From: Cyprinodon diabolis
Lineage: Eukaryota; Chordata; Actinopteri; Cyprinodontiformes; Cyprinodontidae
Length of the DNA stretch: 64,000 nucleotides
Direction: 5' to 3'
Assembly: GCA_030533445.1 (NCBI GenBank)
Contig: CM060062.1
Span: 22,388,329 to 22,452,328 of the forward strand
Each line of letters begins with the position of its first letter. Positions within the stretch are counted from its first letter, which is position 1. Below are positions 37,511 through 49,312 of this stretch, piece after piece. A program made the position numbers and the translations under genes. The notes beneath the pieces are model-generated. The model was given only the letters and a program-made list of their open reading frames with translations, had not been told where the DNA came from and ran no database searches.

Positions 37511-39460
37511 TCATTCTTCAATTCTGTAGTATTTGTCTCTCCAACCCCTAACTTTATGTGCTCTCTTTCACCCTTTTTTACAAGAAAACCTGCTCAGAGC
37601 ATATCAGCTTAACAATTTCTTTCCCAGACGGAGCCATCTATGGAGCTAGTTTACCATTACCTTCCCATACAACGGATTGATGGATCATTACTTCTGCATT
37701 CCTTGTTCTTTGTGTATGTCTGCTTCTATCTTCTTGAACCTCCAGTCAGCCTCGGTGGAAGACTGCTCACACTATGCCTGGTTCTAGTGGAGGTTTCTTC
37801 CTATTAAAAGGGAGTTTTTACTCTCCACTGTAGCGGCCTGCATGCTTGCTGTGAAGGTTTGCTCTAGAGTTAACGACACACTCCTCCAGGAGGAACAAAT
37901 CCTGCAAAGTCAATGACTTGATGCAATCAGCTGTTGTTCCTTAGATACAAGATTTTTAACCAATCTGACTGTATGATCTGATTGAACTAACTCTGTAATG
38001 TGTCTCGAGATGTCATGTGTTGTGAATTGGCGGTATATAAATATACTGAATTTAATTGATTTACATGGGAATGTAAATCAATTAATGCCTTACCGCTAAC
38101 TTCTTTCACTCTGAGCCAAGTTGGTTTAAACATTTTTCCCCTTAATTCCTGAAAGGTACATTTAAAAAACTGCTTTTAGGATTTACTCAAATTCTTGTTA
38201 TCTTGTATAGTATTTATCTGATAGTCTGGACTCTAACTCTAATAGAAAAGGGGGAAAAAAACTGTTGCACTGTAGACCTTGCAAACCAAGCTTGACCATC
38301 AAGCTGAAATATTTAACTGGATTTGGAGAAGTGTAACCTTTGTCTACTGTAAATATATGTTTTTTACATACTTCCTATGTTTCCACTGTCCGTATAAAAC
38401 ATTGACACTGATGTTTATAGATTTGGTTATACATTTAAATCAGTAACTGTGCTTGGTTAACCTTTTCACCAGTATGTTTTTTTCACAATATTTAGCAGTT
38501 ACTATTTTTTTCTTCTTAAATTTACAGATTGAATATTATTATTTTTGACTTGCTTTTCAACCACCATAGGTGTAGCTCTAGCTTGAAGGGTCAAAATACC
38601 TTGTTGTGATAAAACTACCTTTAGATGGGCCTGTTTAGAATGAATGGAGTTGTACTCATAAACATGTTTTGGTAGCTTCACTAGTCAAGTTAAAACCATA
38701 TTAATAAAACAGACTGATAATGCATAGAAAAGCTTTCATTCATTACTCCTATGCTCACCCAAAGAGAGTCCTAATTCCTATGAAAATAAAAGGCACTATG
38801 CAGGCGAGAACAAAACTAGAAGTGAGTCAAACAACTGGTTCTGCCCTGATTCCCTTGATTGTCAGGCAATCATTCAGTTGAAAAGTGGCATCAAGAAACA
38901 AATAGGCAATGAGGAAAAAGCACCCTTATGCACCAAAAGCTGTTGTTTTTTTCATAAAAACTGACTTCTACCTAAATTAAAAATGCTTTCGATTATTTCA
39001 CAATTTTATTGCCACATAATATATCTATTATTTATTGATGTAGATACTTAATTTTGTGGTTTATTTATCTAATTCTAAGCACTTTCACATTTCATGGTTA
39101 AGAAGGTATTGCAAGCGGTGCCAGGATTCCCGAAAGTGAAAACCCAAATTTATTGTAGCTGTCATGTCCCTCTTTTTTTCACAACCAAAAGTTTAGGGCT
39201 CTGGCATGATCAGCACAGTTCAGTGCCATAGAAATTAGGAATATGTGTTGGTGGTTTTTAATGATTTAAATCTGCGGATGTTGTAACATTTTTTTCACCT
39301 TCGTTGACTCCAGTTGGAGTTAAGCATAGCAGTTTGTGAAAAAGAAATCTGGGTGGATAAAGGTGGATCTACAGCTTTTTTAAAAGGTTTTAAAAGTCAT
39401 GAATAAGGCTCCTTTTAAAAGGTTTTAAATTCATGACTTCCTTAAAAAGTTTGTATAATT

Positions 39461-39584
39461 GCCCTGCGATAGTCCAGGGTGTACCCTGCCTCTCACCCAT
39501 AGATAGGAACCAGTCCAACTGTGACCATGATGGAATAAGCAGGAGAAGATGGATGGATGGATGGATGGATGGATGGATGGATGG
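39461..39584 (+). repeat. Dispersed LINE/SINE-type 3' tail with (GGAT)n end
   Basis: gccctgcgatagtccagggt, then gtaccctgcctctcaccc, leads into agaagatggatggatgg and a (GGAT)n array at 39548-39584. It belongs to the same family as 2311-2440, in the opposite orientation. The array marks the 3' end of the retroposon. Confidence 0.6.
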
Positions 39585-42500
39585 TTTATATACTTATAAC
39601 ACTAAATAATATTGGCAAGAGAACAGGAAATTGTTCTATATTTCTATGCTCCATTCTCATTTTCTTTTTCTTTTCTTCAGCTGCTGTGATAATCTCTGAA
39701 GTATTAGTTTTATCATGATACCAAGATTATTTAGTAAAATTTGGGCATGTCGTCATGGAAATCCCTTGTAGCTTAAAAGGTTAAATCCCAGGCAGGGTGT
39801 CAGTTTGTCACATCTTCAGCATTTAAAATCTGTATAATTGACTGTTTCTTCCTCATTGGATTAATGACTGTATGAATCTTCACATTGTGAATTCAGAGCA
39901 GTGCACTAGACTATCCTTTCTTAGATTTCTCTAAATCACATGTGAACATTAATATGACTATAATGAGCTTTAAGTACAAACTCAATTGCAAAAAAAAAGG
40001 AAAAATAACGAATAATGCCCTTGGAATTTTAATGATGTTTGACCAGCTCTCCTTAAGCTTATTTAATAGGGTCACTGTCTAACCGCGTCTTAAATGGGTT
40101 CAGTTAAGTCTTGTGCTCAGATAGAAAATCAGGGATTGTGCTCCCATCCTCCAGCCAATGGGAAGGTCTAATGCAGAAGAGGGTCCAAGTCCTCTTATCA
40201 TTGCTGATAATGTCTATTCATGAGACCATGGGCTGTTTTCCTTGTTATGTATCATTAACCAGCACACCAACATCAAACCTGCTCCTTACACAAAGCCGGA
40301 CGTCAAGCAGCTGATGTAAAATTCAGAGGTTGGCCCCTGCAGACTTAGAAGAAAGCTGCTGTGTTACTACTTTAACTAAAATAAGCCTGGAGGTTGGCAG
40401 CTGATATGGTCAGACCCACACCACATGATAGAATGATTCCCTTTTAGAAACCAGGCCAAGCAGACTGTGACAATAACAGTTTTGATTGTGATTATTCCTG
40501 CTGGGGTCGGCAATCAAGGAGCTGATTTTGTCGACATTGTGAGGAAAATAACTCTGTTCAAGAAAAATCAGTTTCCTCATTTTTATTACTGCAGTTTGTT
40601 GATTCAACTGACAAGTCAGTCAAATTGACTTTATGGCTTAATGTAGGCCATTCAGACACTATTCTGACAAAAAGATGCATGTTTTTACTGTGATATTGCT
40701 GCAATTATCATTTCACTGGCAAATAAAATATTGCTTTATAATGATCCGCTCTGCTATGTAAATTTTCCTCTAAAGCAGGCAATAAATCAGTGACAAAGCA
40801 AACACACAAGAATCCAATATGGGATAAATCTCCTCTGTCATATACAAAGCCGTATTTTACCCACTTTAAAATCCATGCAAGATCCTAAAATTTTTAAAGA
40901 AATACTCATACACATGAAAGCAGATACAGAAGAGCACCCGCAAGGTGAGCAACATGCCTCGGCCACCTACCTCGCTGTCAGTGCATTGTTGTGTGTCTCA
41001 TGCGTGTTCTTTTCTCTCGCTCTGTTTGGGTATAAGACAAAGTGTGAAGAGGCATCATCATTACAGGCCATTAATATTTCATGCAACAGTGGCTCACATT
41101 AACGACCTGACAGTCCCTCCCCCCTCAAGCTTGTCTCTAATCCATGGAAAAACTTACACAAACACCTTCTGAGGGAGATACTGGTAGAAAAATACTTCTA
41201 ACCGAACATAATCTTACATTAAGAGCAATGTGAAAAATCTGTTAAAAATGAGCATGATTAAAACCTACTTCTTACTCGAGCTACCAGTATATGGATGTTG
41301 CAGTGATAATAATGGGTATATATTTAGAAAATCTTTTTTGAGGGATATATTTTAAAGCAAAACCTTAAGTACACTGTTTCCTTATGTGACACTACGGAAA
41401 GCCAAAAGAATTCAGCCAAGATTTCAAAAACTGAACAGTGGACTTCCACACATCTTTGACACATCTTCAGAGAAATATTCCAGACACCTCATTGTGCTAC
41501 AAACATCTATTCAAATAATTATGCACACGTTTAAACACCCTGAGAGTGTCCAGCTATGATACACTTTATGAAGAAGACAGCTGATGTGTCCCAGAGACGA
41601 TTCTTGTGGAAGCTTGTAACAGGGAATCAATCTCCTCAGCAATACCTGTGCTTAAATGCTCTATTTCAAAAGCAATATAACAAAATGATACAGTTTTCTA
41701 AAGTACTCAGAGACAATGATCTTATTTTTGGGAGATTTTGAAGCTAAAACAAATGTGTTTACCCGTAAGGATTCTTTCAAAATAATTTCTTCTTACAGAA
41801 AAAAGGAGAAACATTTAAACCTGAGAACACCACCCCAGCTATAAAGTAAAGAGGTTGTACTATAATGTTATGGGCTTGGTCGTGTTTTTCTGCAGAGTTT
41901 ATTGCTGCAATTCACAATTTATTTGCATCTTATGTAAAAGAACAATACGTACAAAATGATAAATCAGTAATACAAAACGTCAGCCAGAAAATTAAAGCTT
42001 GAGCAAAAAAGGATCTTCCAAACTAACCATCAAAACAGTTATAAACAAAGTCAATGTTTTTGAGTATCCATCATGCAGCCCTGATTTCAGTCTGAAACAT
42101 TTTCAAGTACAGCATAAAAGGAATGTAAGCAAGGCCCACTCAAATCTGACTCAGCCATGCATTTTATATCAGTAGGAAAAAGCAAAAGATTATAGCAAAC
42201 TACTGTAAAAATGTTCACAAAACACTTTACCCAAGTCACAATATCCAAGATATTGAATCCCAATTAAATTTGTGTATAGCTATGAAACAAAGAAAAGTTT
42301 AAAATAAATCCTCCACATCTTATACTTTAATTATTTATGTTATCCTTAACAAAGATAATATTACATGTATTCTATCAATATGTGCATATGGGTTACATAT
42401 GAAGAAGTGTGTATAGAAATTTACTTACAAGCAGCTAAATTTTAAAAGGAAATACAATTCCAACCTACAGTAAAACTACACAAGTGCTACATGAACTCCA

Positions 42501-43439
42501 TATATTTTATCAACAATTAAAATGTTTGTCTTATTTTATAACTAGTATAGATTTTATTATATTTTAAGTGCAAAATAATTTTCATTCAAACAAGACAACT
42601 AAACTAATTAAACTAACAGTGATGCTGAATGTGAGGCCGTGACATTACTTTGATATATTGTAGAAATATATGAACTGATTTATACTAACAACACACACAA
42701 AGGTTAAATTGTACATTTTTTTAATCATGCAAACAAACTTAGACTGGGCTGATGTAGATCGATTAAGAAACAAGTTTCCCTTGAACATTTTTCAAAATAA
42801 TGACTCCTAGTAACTAAATAAAATCAACAACATTTTCAGGAAAAAAAATAATTAAAGATCTACGAATTTTCTTATTTTTTTCCAAGGTGGTAGTGTTAAA
42901 ATACTAGTAAGACTAAAAACAGTACGTGTGAGCAATCAAACAGATTCTCTTTGACAAAGTAAAGATCTCTGCTTACCAATGATCTGTTTTTGTTCCCAGA
43001 TTTAGGTCTAAACCTTCAGTTCTTCAAGATTCTTAAACAGTCTTCAGTGTCCCATCAGCTGACTTCTCAATGAATCTGTCAGGACTGAAAAAGTCTGGCA
43101 ACTTTTTCCTGGCCAGTGTTTCAAAGGCAGAGTCTGTGCAGGTCCCCTTATGTTGTCCTTTCCGGGCTGTAAGTCACAACTGTTTTTTTTAGTGTGGTCC
43201 ATTCAAAGGCCATGTGCGTCCCTTGCTCCTGATTGTGGTTTTGCCTAGTCTGCCGTGTCTCCTGTACTACCAGCACCACTGGATTTTAGCTCCGTGCCCC
43301 CCCCCCCCTCACTGACTTCCCACTTCTCGTTCTAAGCTTTCTCCTCCTCCCAGGTCAATCAGCCTGTCCTCTGTAACTGAGGGTGGAGCCTGCTGTCAGC
43401 AGCCGAGGGAGGATGTTACACATACCTATGAAGAGAGAA

Positions 43440-43440
<1 letters not shown>

Positions 43441-43478
<38 letters not shown>
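43441..43478. repeat. (GT)n-(GA)n microsatellite
   Basis: GT units at 43441-43465 pass directly into GA units. Confidence 0.9.
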
Positions 43479-43482
<4 letters not shown>

Positions 43483-44469
43483 CAGAGAGAAACACACAGG
43501 GAACAACTCTGTTCATACATGTGTATGTGCATCTCCAGCTTTAATGTGAGCAAAAAACGTGTTTATTATGTTATAGAGAGGACAGACCAAGGTGAAGGTT
43601 AAGCAGCAAACCCGCCCGTCCAGTTTTCAGTCCAATGATTTGTCTCTTGTGTAACTTATTTTGTGCGTTTGTTTTGAATCCACGTTTTGTGCAAAGCTTT
43701 GTTTTTTCTTTACTCCTTTGTTGATGGAGGACAAGAATTGGAGGACCTGGTAAGGAACGCAGAGAGGCTGAGTCAGCTGGGTCACGCCCTTGACGTACAC
43801 ACTAGAGTTTATACAAAATAAATAAAAAAGATGCTTTATTTAAGTTCACTGTACCAGCTCTCTTTCTCTCTTTAGGGTGTGGATTTCACATTGTAAGAAA
43901 ATACTGCTAGCATGCATGAAAACATTCAGAGGTGTGCACAGGGAGGGGATACACAAATCCATGTTCATACCAGTATAAACAGACAGAAATGCTAACAGGA
44001 AAATGGTGGGTATAAAGCAATGGGATTTGCAAACATCTAACATTTTTATCACATTGTTCCTTTTTTTTCCACCATCTGATAATGCATGATGAAAAGGAAA
44101 GGTGGCATGACTCTCAATTTCTTTGCAAATATCTGATAATATGATATCACAGAATAAAGTGTAAGAAAAAAAACTTCCACAATCACTTAAGTCAGGCCAA
44201 AACCAAATATTACTAGGAAGTAGAAGAAAAGAATTAATGTTTCCTTTATTGGTTGTTGTTTTTTTTTGGTTTTTTTTGCAAACTAAATCTAAAAATGAGC
44301 ATGTGTTTTTTTTTCTGCTATTACATAGGTCATATTTTTCTAGGAGATCCCTCTACTGTGTGCATCTAAAGACAAACATTTGTGGTTATTTCCTTCGGGG
44401 GGGAAAAAAAAACTCAGGCTAAGCCAGACTAGATGGAAAGCTTCAGCGTGCACAATTTTTTAAGACTTT

Positions 44470-44900
44470 CAAGGGATTTTCATTTGGATCACCTTTTAGC
44501 CTTTGACTAGACCATTCTTGTTTAGCATTCTTTGTACACAATGCTCCTTGTCTTTTTTAACTCTATGCGCAATGTACCCATTATTTAGGTTTGTAATAAT
44601 GCTAGTGAGTAATGGAAACCAAAGTTAAATTCGTGTCACTGGATACAACTTGGTCTGTGTAGTTTATTCTAATTCTGATCTAAATCATTCAATTTTTTCC
44701 TAGGCTCTGTTTATGCTATCAGTCCAGCTGGAAGGTAAGAGCCTACCTTACTCTCAATTATTCTTTATTTAGAGCCAAGATTGCATTGAATGATTGTCCT
44801 GAATTTAACTCCATTCCTCACTATCCCTGCAGCATAATGCTTCTACCAGATTGTTCTACTATAGTTTTTATTATGATGTTTTATTATTATTATTATTTTT
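44470..44900 (-). mobile_element. Relic of a Tc1/mariner-type repeat
   Basis: gcctttgactagaccattct near 44501 and tccctgcagcataatgcttc, then taccag, near 44827 match parts of a fish transposon repeat in the expected order, with AT-rich sequence between them. No ORF or termini can be seen. Confidence 0.4.
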
Positions 44901-45995
44901 TTTTTTTTACTGAGAAGAAAAATAGTGAAAGAAACACTGTTTTTAATAGTTAGGTGTCTTTTTGATTTTTACTTGCAAACAGTAAAAAAGACATGCGCAG
45001 TATAATTTTATATCTACTTTACTGCTGTGTTTTTGTGTTAGTCTCTAAATCAAAAGTGGAACTTTGTTTAAATGAAACACAATATCACAATGTGAAGATG
45101 TTCAAGTGGTATACATGTTCTTTAAATGCACTCTAAAATTGTTCCAAAAGATTAACATAGTTATTTAGCTCTCCTCTTGTGTTTTCACCTTCAAACTTGA
45201 ATCAAGGATATATACATTTTGCTGATATTTGTGCAAATATCATTTAAATCAGTTCCAAGATTATATAGGATTGTCCCATGATGTCAGAGAATCTGTCCTT
45301 TTCCCTCGGGTGTTACATGACTCTCCTCATCGGTTGAACTATTTAGTCCTTAGCTGAGGAGGAGGGACAACAGGTTTCCTGAGAATTACTCTAATGTGAT
45401 TATCTGGCTGCCTGGGTCCCGAAGGACATTTTGTTTTAAAGCAGTAAAGCAACTAAATTAATCCACTTTTCTTGCTGAGTGGCCAAACTTGACAATTGAT
45501 TAAAAGAAGTGAAAAGATGGCGAGGCTGAAATTAAAATCTATGAAATAAATAACTTCAGGTAATGACAAAAAAGAAAAAGTCTGTGCATTTTTCTGCTCT
45601 GTCTATCATCCACGGGAGCATCTTTTGCAAAACATGTTAAGCTGCTTTGAAGCTCAAAAGGAATGCAGAGACTCTAAATATCTCAGATCATGACAGTCTT
45701 TTCCTTTGAGAATTCTGGCTGGTCATTCTCCCACATGCTGGAGCTTATTTTCAGCTCCCAGTTTGTGCCAGAAATAAAAATGACAGCTGTTTCTCTCTAA
45801 GATGGACTCTCACCTGCTAATATATCACCCCCCCAACTCCTTTTCATGACTATCTTTTCTTGCAAAAAGGTTTATTACAGGTAAACACAAGTCAGCAGGC
45901 ATGTTGAGTTAACAACAAAAGTTAGATGGAAACATTTTAATATTATTAAAGGGAGTCAAGTAAATAAGAAAAAGTTATCAATCAACTTCACTTAC

Positions 45996-46042
45996 CATTA
46001 CGATGTGTTTGTCTGGAGACATCATTACCATCAGCAGGAGCA
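45996..46042 (-). other. Candidate 5' non-coding exon of the avpr2-like gene
   Basis: On the minus strand a 47-base segment has a good acceptor in front (aatttcctctcag) and a strong donor behind (AATG|gtaagtg). If spliced to the acceptor just before the receptor ATG at 29881, it adds no in-frame start. It would instead provide an upstream ATG whose short frame overlaps the receptor start and stops in TAG after 18 codons. Only splice-site quality supports it, and it lies 16 kb away. Confidence 0.25.
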
Positions 46043-47451
46043 CTGAGAGGAAATTGTGCCTAGGTGAAAGTGCAAGGCTCAAGCTGTGGACATAGCAGAG
46101 AGAGAAAAACACCACCTGGCCACTTGAGGAACATCTGAAGGAATCATTAGCAGTCAGACCACCAATAAATACCCGAGACGAATGGAGAATTTAGTGTTAA
46201 TCTTTTGTGGACCTGTAATAACCAGGGAACACAACATTTCAAAGCTCCTTTTCATGAGATTGCTTTTGCAAACCTGTAACTGACCTTGAAAAGGATCTGT
46301 TCCACATCTGTTTCAAGCATTGTAGGCACAACTGTAATTTTCTTATACTAAAGGTAACAACAACAAAACATTTCAACATTTGGACAACTTAGTTCTGTTT
46401 TATCAATGACTCTTGTTTTGTTTCAAATGTTTGCATATCCCAAATAAAAAATGTCCGTATAGTAAAATTATAGGAAATAAAGAAAATGGGTAACTCATTC
46501 ATAGCAAATTTTTGGTGCAAGCATCATGAAATAAAATACATTTCTTTTGTGTGTTGCTTACAGTACCTAGAAACACTGTAGATATACTTTCCATTTGTAA
46601 CATTTTCTTCACATTACTTATTCAATACTCAATATTAGTATTTTCTGTGATAGAACAGAGACACAAGGACATCCCTCTGACTGTTGTCTCAGTCAATGGG
46701 TCGAGATGTGGTATGGATTACCTGAGCTTCTTAGCATCCCTGGTGGGGTTGCTGGATAGGGGCCCTCCTGGGGATTCCATCATTCTGCAAGGGGTCTTAA
46801 CATTTGGGAGGAAGCAATAGGGTGCAACAGAACCCCCAGGTCTTAAAATGAGCTGTGTTTCATCATTGTACTTTTGTAAAATCATGGCTTGCACCAACTA
46901 TTAGGATGCCCATTAGCACCAGGACACCAAAGACTTTAGAACATCGGTCAACTTTGTAGTAATATCTTCTGAACTTGGGCTGCATGTCTTGGACACGAGA
47001 GTGAGGAAAGGAGCAGAGCTGTCCACTTATCACCACCTGTTGGTGACTTGGATATGCTGGAAAAGGAGAAAGACAGACAGACTTGGCAGGCTCAAGTGAA
47101 TAATGAGGGTCTGCTGCGAAACTCTTGCAGAGCCCACTGCCAAGGAGATCTTGCTTCTATTTTCTATGGAGGAGCCTGCAACTGTAGCCATAAGGTCTGC
47201 AGAGCCTGTTGTGATGGCAACCTCTAAATATGGTGTTGGACACCATAGCGCCATTATCAACCAGGTACTGTGAGGCCAAGCATGCCACTGCCTGGATGGT
47301 TCAAGAGGAAAAAACCTGGTCCTTTGCAGAGCAGGAGAGACCATTGAGACAGGCCTAAAAGTGATTTTGACAAACCATCTGGCACGTCCAGAAGGGAGAG
47401 CACTACATCACATACAGTTATTTTAAGGGGTGCAAGGGGCTGCTAACCTGA

Positions 47452-47956
47452 CTCCGCCAGATGGATTTGCCCGGCATATCCATCTGGAAACCTTCTGTTG
47501 AAGTAATTTTGGGAAGGGGCAAAAATACTGGTTAGCTGATTGGCCTATGTTGGTGATAGACGGGCCAAATAAACCAATCAGATCAACGAAGCATATGACG
47601 TACTAACAGAGCGACGACGAAAACACAACCACAAGCCAGGCTACTCTTGCTGCTGCAGGTAAAGGCTCGTTAGCTCAGCAAATAAGCAACATGTCGGCAA
47701 AGGATATTTGCCGTTTATGTAAAGATAACTTGCTCGATAGCCACGCTAATGCTAGTTTCATCGGCTGAAGCCGCCATGTTCTTTAGACTGAACTGTCGCG
47801 CTTCTCATTGCGTCACACCTCAACCCGCCTCAAAGCCAAAGCTGATTGGACGTTCGTTTGGTAAACTGCTCCAAATTTTCTTTAACCGAAAGTAGCCAGA
47901 CTGATCTGCGAGTGAAACCTTGAAAGCTTGCGAGATCAGGATGGTCTCATGAGGCT
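47452..47956 (+). mobile_element. Promoter-like insertion between imperfect direct repeats
   Basis: AAGGGGCTGCTAACCTGA at 47434-47451 recurs as AAGGGGCTGCTGACCTTGA at 47957-47975, which suggests a long target duplication. The 505 bases between are GC-richer than the flanks. They contain several CCAAT boxes on either strand (ctgattggc, aaccaatcag, ctgattggacg) and CpGs, plus a short ATG frame at 47691-47768. The inserted sequence resembles a multicopy fish repeat. Its class (SINE, MITE or processed promoter copy) is unresolved. Confidence 0.45.
47691..47768 (+). CDS. Mini-ORF with CRLC motif in the promoter-like insertion
   Basis: A 25-residue frame beginning MSAKDICRLCKDNLLDS ends at TGA. 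CxxC near an N-terminus is typical of the first exon of several zinc-binding proteins, including transposase- and ZAD-like proteins, so this could be a captured first exon. No following exon is visible, and it may be non-coding here. Confidence 0.25.
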   Translation: MSAKDICRLCKDNLLDSHANASFIG

Positions 47957-48046
47957 AAGGGGCTGCTGACCTTGATTGAGAACATTAGCCTAAAAATTAA
48001 CCTGAAAATACTTTCAGGATCTTCTTGACCCAGCTGACACACCTTT

Positions 48047-48925
48047 TGTCATGAATCGCGGACAGATGGACCTAGTATTCAGGAGAGACAGTCAGTAAGA
48101 AAGTTCAAAAGATTTATTAAAATAAAAACAAAAGCGGAGCTGTGGCTCGCGGACACTGCAGGCGGGGGGGCACCGCCCAATCTCAGGCACTCTAGGGAGG
48201 AAACACAGGTAAGTGACCACGATAAACTGATGTATGATTATCTGGGTTGGTCACTTACCTGGTTTAACAGTCCAGACCACGAGTGTCCCCAGTGCTGCAG
48301 TCCCAGAGGTGATGCTGGAAGCTGATCCTGGTGAGGGATCCAGAACAGACAGGAACAGGTGGGGTCCAGATCAGGCAGGAACAGAGACAGGTGGCAGGAT
48401 CCAGACTTCCAGACATGCACAGGCTTCCAGGAGGGTTCAGAGTCAGACTGGGACCAGAAGCATGACCAGGTGGTCACGCACAGGAGCAGACAGGATCAGG
48501 TGCAGACAGGCAGGCACAGTGGAAGAGGGTAGCCGAGACAGGACGTAGGAACCGGAACTTGAAGCTGGACTTTAAACTGGTCTCCACCCTAAAGCCAGGC
48601 TTACTTTGATAAAAACTGAACCTCCCCCCATAATGAGCCAAAAACCCAGAGGACTCCATGGGGGAGGAACAGTGGACGATCAGGAGACGAGACAAACACA
48701 AAAACCCTCTTTCCACTGGCAGCTAGGATCCAGGACATGAACCAAATAAAACTGGACAGACTAACAAAAAGACAAGCAATGATCTGGCACTGAATGCTCA
48801 GGCTGAACTGAATATAAACCACGGCAAACAGGTGAGAGGAATAAATTATGATTGAGGCAGGGAAGGAAGAGGGCAGGTGAGAGGAATTACTAATTAAGGG
48901 AGAGCAAACAGGCCAGATCATGACA
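48047..48925 (-). mobile_element. Solo LTR (Ty3/gypsy-like) with 5-bp target duplication
   Basis: The 879-bp segment begins TGTCATGAATCGCGG and ends CCAGATCATGACA, giving TG...CA ends with an 8-base inverted match. It is flanked on both sides by CCTTT (48042-48046 and 48926-48930). Orientation is taken as minus because the AATAAA-containing end is then at the 3' side (TTTATT near 48110), as in the LTRs at 59.9 and 62.9 kb. There is no internal coding region, so this is the footprint of LTR-LTR recombination. Confidence 0.8.
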
Positions 48926-49261
48926 CCTTTCCTCACTGAGGTTGTAATGTCCAGAACCACAAAAGAATACACTCTAGATGTCACACTCAAAGGAAGATGT
49001 TGACACTGGATGGCCTAGGAGTCCAGTGTTGCTGAAGGTGCCCAGTCGAATCCATTACACAAAGTTCCTCTTGAGGAAAAGAAGACCCACTTGCGGCAGA
49101 CAAATCAGAATCCCATTTAGTTCCAGCAGTCAAATCCAAATCCAAATTCCACAATCCAATTGGCTAGAGTGAGAGAGCGATAGCATGGGTCATACACCTC
49201 CACGAAATCTTAATAGCAGTGGTGGCTGGTGGAGTTTTCTCCGGCGGGGGTGTGTGTGGGT

Positions 49262-49285
49262 GGGGGGGGGGGGGGGGGGGGGGGG
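49262..49285. repeat. Run of 24 G
   Basis: A G homopolymer follows a GT/G-rich lead (49245-49261). It lies 27 bases before the Tc1-like element. Assembly length is uncertain in such runs. Confidence 0.9.
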
Positions 49286-49312
49286 CTATAAATTCAAAAT
49301 AGACATAACATA

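Larger units (their letters stand above)
36830..38060 (+). repeat. Older interspersed repeat interrupted by LINE tails
   Basis: The left part (agagtggctcagactatcct, ggcttagggtgctgg) and the right part (ggttctagtggaggtttctt, ttaaaagggagtttttactc, ending near ggcggtatataaatatactg) are the two halves of one common fish repeat in the plus orientation. The block between about 36950 and 37520 is foreign LINE sequence, so the younger elements landed inside the older one. Confidence 0.5.
38070..47400. other. Long region without a recognised gene
   Basis: It holds the repeat tail at 39461-39584, a C run at about 43300-43310 and a (GT)n-(GA)n tract at 43441-43478. It also holds a transposon relic at 44470-44900, and a possible small exon on the minus strand at 45996-46042. 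The 43000-43450 segment is GC-richer and could be regulatory. 46660-47400 contains complex, non-AT-rich sequence that looks derived from an old mobile element but could not be assigned. Confidence 0.45.

Noticed and set aside
47030..47344. Minus-strand open frame of 104 codons in complex sequence
   Set aside because: It has the feel of old mobile-element sequence, but no motif could be tied to a family in any frame.
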